From Artemisia argyi (lineage: Eukaryota > Streptophyta > Magnoliopsida > Asterales > Asteraceae): 64,000 nucleotides of DNA. The notes under the pieces were generated by a model. The model was not told the DNA's origin. It ran no database searches and was given only the letters and a program-made list of their open reading frames with translations. The DNA lies in assembly GCA_030686995.1 (NCBI GenBank), contig CM060698.1, positions 139,020,606 to 139,084,605 of the forward strand, in the 5' to 3' direction. Below are positions 57,284 through 64,000 of this stretch, in pieces (the stretch's first letter is position 1; the number at the start of each line of letters is the position of its first letter). The translations under genes were made by a program, and so were the position numbers.

Positions 57284-58402
57284 TGGTCGAAGGTGTTGTT
57301 TTCTTTTTCTATCTTTTAGCCCATTTCATCCTACACTTCCCAAAATTCACAAACCTATTCTATCCTAAACCCTCCATCAAAGTTTATCCATCCTTGATCC
57401 TACATTATAAACACTCTCATTCCTCTCAATCTCCACTCATCTCATCATTTCCTCTCCCATTAAACCAAAACCACCAAGAAACTCATTCGGAGAAGAAAAG
57501 CCTAAATTCCATTAAAATCTCGTCAAACCAAATGATGTTGTCAAACATCCAACACCAAATTCCTCCTATGTCTTCAAAATTACATACTTAACACCTCACT
57601 CTCCTACCCACCAACATTACATATCAACAACCTTTACTTACTCATATCCTTCTACATTACACTCAAACCTCAAATTTCATCTCCTAGTGCACCTAATGCA
57701 TCATCTTTAACACCCTCCTACCAAGAAATCCCTTCCATAAACATCGCTCTTTCACTCTCACCAATCACATCATTTGATACTCATTTCCTATCTTCACCAA
57801 TAACTCCACCTAGTCATCCTCACAAAAATATTCAACCATATAACCATTCCCTACACTCTACAAAGTGTGTCATCACCACTACAACTTAAACCATCAAGGT
57901 CAAACCATATTTCATGATACACAAACCTCATGTTCACTCAAATGAACCCTTTCACAAACCTCATCTTAATAACTAAACATCTATCCTTGTTCCCCAAAAT
58001 ACACCTTCATCTCACCCACATAAACCATATAAAGAGAATGTTCAATCTTAATACAACAATCCCAATCTCATTCCCAACACCTCACATTTTGATCAACCTA
58101 CCAATCCAACATCCAAAACACTCTTCACTCAAGGAACATCCTCCTCTTCCATACCTTTATCCTCATCCATTCATGATTACTCAAACTCACAAATGTCTCC
58201 ACCACCAAAAGTATCATCACCACCTCCTACAAACTCACATGCTATTCCTATGTTGCATGTCCAATCATCCATCCCTAATAAAAACCACACTTCATCGTCA
58301 TCACCTTTCTCCAAACACTTGAAGTTCATAGAAGAACTCAAGAAAGCCTATGAGCTTAGTGTTCTTCTTGCCTTACACCTTGCTCAATGCAACTTGGAAT
58401 AA
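57284..58402 (+). pseudogene. Decayed Ser/Thr/Pro-rich ORF in place of pol
   Basis: A C-rich, G-poor stretch with one main frame toward the end. From after a TAA at about 58053 the frame is open to 58402 (first ATG 58193): a Ser/Pro/Asn-rich part (SSSSIPLSSSIHDYSNSQMS), then a clear helical end, HLKFIEELKKAYELSVLLAL then HLAQCNLE. Upstream the same frame shows similar composition with stops (e.g. near 57976). I do not recognise the protein. It may be a lineage ORF or a captured host sequence. It is followed by another C-rich part to about 58700. Confidence 0.35.
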
Positions 58403-58977
58403 CTTTCCTCTTGCTCTCCTTCATCACCCCACAACTTGAATCAAGTTGCAAAACATATCAACAATTTTCCTTGTTGCATCTTTCTCCAAAAACAAACCAT
58501 TTCATTGAATGAACACTTCACTTGGATTATCTTCTCACTAGATCTCATCCAAAACCGTTGCTTGAACAACATCCAAACTCTCAATCGATCTCTTCTGCTC
58601 CTAACTCTACACCTCTAAACTCTCCACCACCAAACTCTCCAACACTCATGCACCCAAACATATACTTACATTAATCCAACAATCTTACCTAACTTAACCA
58701 TTTTCATTCCAAACACTCAATCATCAACCATCTAAACATAATATATGCTTATGATTTTCACTTTCAAATAAGAATCAACCAACCTTTTGTTAGAAGCAAG
58801 TCCGATGGCTCTCTTTGGCAAATTAGGATCTTTAACATAATCACTTTGAATTAATTGTTATGTATCCTTAATATTTGTTTGCTATGCTTGTTATTTGTAT
58901 ATTGCATATTTTTCTGTGTTGTTTGTGCTCTAAATATTTTTGCAAGCATTCCATATCTCGATCTCTTTTAACCTCAA

Positions 58978-59156
58978 AACGAGGGGGAGTATACTTCAGG
59001 GGGGAGCTATACATTCGTCGGGATAACCTTTTTGATGTTAACAAAAAGGGGGAGAAGTGATATAAACTCACACTAAAAACTTGCATATATATATATATAT
59101 ATATATTAATTTTTAGTTTAATGAGTTTAGATTTTGTAATCATCAAAAAGGGGAAG
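58978..59156 (+). other. Repeated polypurine tracts
   Basis: Purine tracts at about 58981 (CGAGGGGGAGT), 59000 (AGGGGGGAG), 59043 (AAAAAGGGGGAGAAG) and 59144 (AAAAAGGGGAAGAT), the last directly before the 3' LTR. Repeated tracts of this type are a Sirevirus hallmark. A short (AT)n run lies at 59086-59105. Confidence 0.8.
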
Positions 59157-59158
59157 AT

Positions 59159-60711
59159 TGTTGATATAAATAATGTATAAAAACGTTATTAATATCTTTC
59201 GATATCCTTAAGTTTTGACGATCACAAAATATAAGAACATTAAACGCAAAGTTAATAAGTAAACAAGTTTTAAGCAAGTTTATATCATCTCAACCAACAT
59301 AATCACTTAAGGTATGAATAAACAAGTGACTAATACATTTTATGATCAAAGGGATGTTTATTTAAATAATATAAAATTTATAAAATTAAATAAACTTATT
59401 ATATATTTTTGAAAAATATTTTTGGTAATAAAGGAAAATGTTTTATTCATAATAAATTTATGAATTCAAAATTTTTACCAAAATCAGTTAGTTTTTCACC
59501 AAATAAACTTTTCCCAGAAAAAGACAAGAAAACTGCAGTTTTCGTCTGGGCGTTAAGGGGGCCGGCACACAATTAAGGGGACCGGCTACGCTCCCCAGTC
59601 AGATTCTGTCAGAAATTTTTCCCTATAAATACTACCTCAAATCTGAAATTTTTCCCCACCTCTTGCACGAAAAATTTCATATCCAAATCTCTCTAAACAT
59701 CCTCCTAAAAACTCTTTGATCATATAATTGTTAATCCTTGTTTCAAGTGATTCATTCCCTCACCTCTCATCTCTCAAAGTGCAAGAGAATAATACTCCTT
59801 CAACATCAAGTTGTGAAATATTGTAGATTTGTGTATATAGTCTAGTTGTTGTGTACATTCATTGTAAAGGTGTGATAGTAGTGTAACTAGATAGATCTAG
59901 GAGTAGAAGTTGTGAATAGAAGTAGTGAGATATAAGTAGTGGTGTGAAGAAGAAGTAGTGGAGTAGTGTGAAGTTGTGAAGTAGTAGTGGTGTGTACAAG
60001 TTGTGAAGAAGGTGTGCCAAGTCGTGCAGAAGTTGTGTAGAAGATGTGAATAAGTTGTGACGAAGTTGTGGTGTGTATATTGGTGTGTAAGGTTTTCTCC
60101 GCTATAAGGGAGCTTGTTGACATAGTGAAGAAAACTCTCGAGTAGGTGACTCGAGGAGTGGAGTAGGGCAAGGAAGGTGTCCTTGTAGCCGAACCACTAT
60201 AAATCCTTTGTCTCGCGGTTAGATCTTTCCATATCTTACTTATTATCTTGCTTATATCGTTATTACTTTTGTAGACGTAGACGTATATGTATAGTTGCTC
60301 ATATAGTGCTAGTATTGATTTTACTTAAAGATCAAACAAAAGTTTCATTCACAAAACAAAGTTTTTTACAATCAAACTAAAAAGGTAACATACATTTAAT
60401 TGATCATTTCGATCAAGTATAGTTTTCATACAAAATATAACTAAGGATTATAAAATAAACGTTTACTTACTTATCTCTTATATATAGCTATAATTGTTTA
60501 TATTATGCATGTGTTGATTTCACATACTTAGTTTGTATTATTATTATTATTATTGCTCATACTTAGATATAGTTGTTCATATTGTTCAAGACTTGAATTC
60601 ACATAAGATCGAATCAATGTTTTAAAGAGTAAACAAGACTTTTAAACAACTAAGTTTTCATAAAACTAAAAAGACGTAAAACTATTCAACCATCCCTTCT
60701 AGTTTTCCACA
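59159..60711 (+). repeat. 3' LTR of the gag-only element
   Basis: 1,553 bp. Compared with the 5' LTR it lacks one 184-bp copy plus spacer and a 15-bp piece of the GC-rich hairpin, and has an extra ~45-bp AGTAGTG-type stretch near 59945-59990; otherwise very similar. Confidence 0.93.
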
Positions 60712-60912
60712 TTTTAAATAAATGAAGTATTTGTTAAAATTTGGGGTTGAAATTGAAAATAATTGGGTTGAAGGTGAGTTAAGGTGAGTTATAGGTGAGT
60801 TATGTTATATGGTGGAAAGTCATGAGTTAAGGTTAAAAGGTAAAAGCTGATATGACGCTGACGTGACAGTGAGTTAAGTTATAACTCACGGTTAACTTAC
60901 CGTGTGCTCTTA

Positions 60913-61680
60913 GTATGAATAAATTAATGAGAAAACAAGAGATAGTTGGTATAAATGGGGAAAAAATCCAATGTAAAACCAGTTAGAATCTCATCAAAAC
61001 TGGGTAAAAACTAATAAGCAGAAAATAATAGTATTACGTGGAAAAAAATTAATCAGGTGGACACTAAATCGGTAACTTTTATAATAATTACAGGTTTAAA
61101 TAAGTTTTGTTATTGATAATAGTATTTTTCGAAGTAAATGATCTAGATGTGATTTTTAGGTTCAAATAAGTTTTGTTAGTGATAGTAGTATTTTTCGGAT
61201 TAAATGATCTGGATGTGATTTTTTTAAAAGTACATTGATAATAAATGGACTTATGCCTTTTTTATATTTGATGTTTTAACACTAATTACATTTGACTATT
61301 ATTTTTAATTATATAATATTAAACAAACACACCCTAAGAAGGCTTAATCGAGGGTTTAAAGTCTAAATTCGTAGCCTAAATGAGATCTAGTAAAAAGCCC
61401 AAAAGAAATCAAACGAGCCTAGGTCCGGAGAGAAAAGAAAATACCCGGTTCAAGACTCTATATCAACCGCTCGATATAAAAAGAAAAAAGACCTGATCAA
61501 AAAAGAAGAGGGATTTGGTTTACGGAAAAGCATATTATAAACAAAATAAAAAAAACTAGGCTCAAACAAGAATAAGGAGCCACACATATGACTCCCCTCC
61601 CACCTGCCTATGGGAATCCGCCACATTTCAAGCAATGCAAGAATACATGGGGAGTCATGGTAAAAGTCGCAAAGTGAAGT
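60913..61680. other. Tail of F-box unit 3
   Basis: Resumes the sequence cut at 51504 and matches unit 2 from about 42303 (gataaaaactaata, then the right half of the shared Tourist MITE ending near 61337, then the block ending gccacatttcaagcaatgc). No gene. Similarity fades near 61680; the Harbinger relic of units 1 and 2 is not present here. Confidence 0.75.
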
Positions 61681-61689
61681 TAAGTTTTT

Positions 61690-63677
61690 GTTTGTCGCAG
61701 AAAGGATTTGTTACTTTCATACAACAAGAGCCATAATTTATCAGTTTTTTTCATTTCTTTAAACTGTTTTATATAATAAACTATATATTTGTTTATTGTA
61801 TTAAAGCAAGGATAACAAAATGTCAAAGTCTGAATTAAATAATACTGTTATCTCACCGTGTCAACCAAAATGTTGTTTACTTTTAAATTGGAGATCACGG
61901 CGGATACGCCTATCGGAGAATTCCCGGTGTCTTGAAGGATAGCAAAATCTTCTTAAGTAAAGGTGATCGACCATTTCTCACGTTGATTCAGACATTTTGT
62001 GGGGGCTTCCAATCCCGACGCCTGGACACTGCGTAGATGTCTCTTCCGCTTTGACTTCACTTTATGTACTCTGTTGTCTTAGCCGCGAAATCTCATATTA
62101 AATCTTCTTTTGCATCGTTTCCAAAATGATAAAATTATAATCTTGTTATTACATTAAAATATAAATATTTTTGTTTTATAAATCTATCTCCACTATATAT
62201 AAACTTTTTTAAGTTTTATAAACATCTCATAAGATTCAAATGCGTTAAATTATAAATACGCTTAATATTTTGGACCTCTTTATGACACACAAATTTGATA
62301 TGATGTTCACTATAATTTATAAGTTTTTAAACATCTTCATTATTTTATAAATATTTTTATAACCCGCCATAGTAGATTTCATTAAACATAAGTATAACAA
62401 CATCAATAGAAACTCCTAAAATTCTTGAAAACCACCAAACGTAGGTTGAAATAACCTCGAAAATGGTTCGTTTCACCCACCAAGGGACCAACCTCGAAAA
62501 TGGGGTCGTAGGACTTCACAATGTAGAGAAATTTTTTTTGGAGTTTTGGCCCTTTGTTTTAGTCAACAACGAGTATATTATAAGATTAGAAACACTATAC
62601 TAACAAAATGTACAAACTCACAAACACGAGTAGCAAGTGAGATGCACCAATTATATTCTATATTATGTATTTTGACTTTCTTTTTTCTTCTCATTTTTCA
62701 TATGTAGTTGACTGCAAGATTTTGATTCTAAGATTTATGTTATAAAATATAATTGTGAAAAAAATTTGTAAACAAAGTTCAACAACCATCTCGATCACAT
62801 GAGTATTTCGAACATGACTTAAACTTACGACACCTTGTTGAAAAGTATATTTCCGATAACAACATAGTACTAATACGTTTGGTCTGGTACTTTGTTTTGT
62901 GGCATGTGCAGTTGGGGACTTGGGGCTACATGCAGTTGGCTTGCATTTAGTGAGTGGGCCAATGAGAATAGCACGTTTGGTCTGGCACTGTGTTTTGTCG
63001 CACGGGCAGTTGGTGCGACAAGCTGTTTACCTTACCATTATTTGACACGTGTTGTACCACAATGGGGGCAGTGTGGGCAGTTGCCCTCGCAAAGTTCACT
63101 CGAGTATAAATGTGAAAATTTATCCAATAGTTGCATCATAGTCAAGTGGTTAAGGACGTTTGCACTTTCGTGCAGATATAATGTTCATTTCTTTTGCTAA
63201 TTTATAGTTTTGTGAATTTTTGTTATCCAACATTTTTTATTTTTCCACCAACTATTGGTGTTAATATCGATTAGAAAAAACAAGTATGTGCTAACTATTG
63301 TGCATATCATCATCAATTCGTAGTTTTGGTTCTATCATACAAACAAATACCGAAAATTTCACTTTAATTAAAAGTAAAATCGATTTCATTATAGCAACAA
63401 AGGTCGAGTTACTGACGTAACCCGACAGTCACTCACTTTTAACTTTTGCCCCATCTTAAAAGTTTTTCTGATACCGCCTGTGCCTGTACATGCTTTAGGT
63501 AGACGCTTGTACTGTGTTATTTTATTGTGTTGTATTCACTGGTGCGGTGGTAGTATTTATTTTCCTTCTTTCTTTACTTTGACAGTTCTCTTTTTTAATT
63601 GTCTTGTCATTTGAGACTTATCTATTTTGTTCGTTTGTTTAGAAGACTTAATTCTAACTGGTTGAAATAATCTATTA
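61690..63677. other. No gene recognised
   Basis: AT-rich. 61890-62035 is less AT-rich and has a short open stretch (GDHGGYAYRRIPGVLKDSKI) that I cannot place. 62880-62930 and 62970-63015 are diverged copies of one phrase (cgtttggtctggYact). None of these makes a convincing gene. Confidence 0.5.
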
Positions 63678-63933
63678 CTCCCTCCGTCTCAAATTTATTG
63701 TCCTATATTGACTTTTTTCGGTCTTTATTTTTCAACTTTAATATTAAGTATTTTTGTTTATATTACATAATACTTGATACAAAATATATAACCGGAACGA
63801 GTTTAAAATGTATTTTCATTTGGTATAATTTTTATCAAAAATTATATAACACAAACAAAAATATTTATAGTCAAAGTTGAGAAAGAAAGATCGAAAAAAT
63901 TAATAAGGGATAATAAATTTGGGGCGGAGGGAG
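63678..63933. mobile_element. Stowaway MITE, 256 bp
   Basis: CTCCCTCCGTCTCAAATTTA ... AATTTGGGGCGGAGGGAG inverted ends between TA and TA (63676-63677 and 63934-63935). Confidence 0.9.
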
Positions 63934-64000
63934 TATATCAGATTGTAAGAAAAACATTATCTTAAAAACAACACTTAGGGCGGTTGTTAGTAAAACAATT

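Larger units (their letters stand above)
53226..60711 (+). mobile_element. Gag-only Sirevirus-like Copia element, 7,486 bp
   Basis: Direct LTRs at 53226-54979 and 59159-60711 (TGTTGATATAAA ... TTCACA/CCACA), a PBS at 54982-54993 and a polypurine tract directly before the 3' LTR. Flanks are TTTAT and TTTTA, a near but not exact 5-bp duplication. The 4.2-kb interior has a gag ORF but no protease, integrase, RT or RNase H. Four GGGGGAG-type purine tracts near the 3' end (58980-59155) and the gag type point to the Sirevirus lineage. It matches what has been described as gag-only (TR-GAG-like) non-autonomous elements, which would need pol from another element. Nested in the Harbinger element. Confidence 0.88.
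51505..60909 (+). mobile_element. PIF/Harbinger element with ORF1 only, holding a nested retrotransposon
   Basis: Inverted ends GAGCAGGGGTAAGTT (51505) and, inverted, GAGCACACGGTAAGTT (60909), with the 3-bp duplication TTA (51502-51504 and 60910-60912) typical of the superfamily. Unit 2 shows the empty site at about 42300 (aaaagTTAgtgtgaataag), which joins exactly the two flanks seen here. Without the nested element it is about 1.9 kb. It encodes a broken Myb-like ORF1 (51952-53090) and no DDE transposase, so it is non-autonomous. Two poly(A) tracts (51549-51594 and 51681-51710) lie in its 5' part. Confidence 0.87.

Noticed and set aside
57930..58322. 130-codon His/Leu-rich frame
   Set aside because: It overlaps the decayed Ser/Pro-rich frame and results from the C-rich, G-poor composition; the other frame has the more protein-like end.
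63125..63185. tRNA-derived SINE or tRNA (TCAAGTGGTTAAGGACG resembles a box A)
   Set aside because: No recognisable box B (GGTTCGAATCC) at the right distance, no foldable cloverleaf and no poly(A/T) tail or target duplication.

Overview
This is a nuclear plant genome window: AT-rich, intron-bearing genes with GT/AG splice sites, and a dense nest of plant LTR retrotransposons and MITEs. The gag proteins and the LTR styles look like those common in Asteraceae (Tanacetum/Artemisia-type daisies); that assignment is inference from family resemblance, not from a search.

The backbone is a tandem array of three F-box/LRR genes of the SKIP19 / FBL23-like family, all on the + strand. Gene 1 (CDS 6898-8590) and gene 2 (39765-41452) are intact two-exon genes of 342 and 343 codons. 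Gene 3 (49178-50642) is broken by two Arg-to-TGA changes. The duplicated unit is larger than the CDS. It carries a leader intron, an intron in the 3' UTR very close to the stop, a Tourist-like MITE and, in units 1 and 2, a decayed PIF/Harbinger ORF1. No other host gene is intact in the window.

Layout. 1-2323: 5' end of a minus-strand Copia element (gag, PBS, LTR) running off the left edge. 2371-5200: AT microsatellite and an old Ty3/Gypsy-type LTR remnant. 5220-10386: F-box unit 1, with a hAT MITE nested in a Tourist MITE. 10387-17017: a complete non-autonomous Ty3/Gypsy-type element (PBS like tRNA-Asp, no pol, one broken ORF). 17018-18830: end of unit 1 with a Harbinger ORF1 relic and a MITE. 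18830-32700: a second Harbinger ORF1 relic split by a complete 11,962-bp Sirevirus-like Copia element (19960-31921). 33083-37195: Helitron-like sequence carrying a RING-finger gene fragment. 38440-45060: F-box unit 2. 45220-51504 and 60910-61680: F-box unit 3, split by a PIF/Harbinger element (51505-60909) that itself holds a 7.5-kb gag-only Sirevirus-like element (53226-60711). 61690-64000: no gene seen; one Stowaway MITE.

The three paralogous units act as internal controls: one unit often shows the empty site for an insertion in another, so element ends and target-site duplications can be read directly. I did not find a clearly new host system. The most unusual items are four Harbinger ORF1 (Myb-like) relics with no transposase ORF anywhere in the window; the gag-only Sirevirus with a decayed Ser/Pro-rich ORF in place of pol and a duplicated core promoter in one LTR; a 19-copy ACTCG motif array in a retrotransposon leader; and the RING fragment inside the Helitron-like region.
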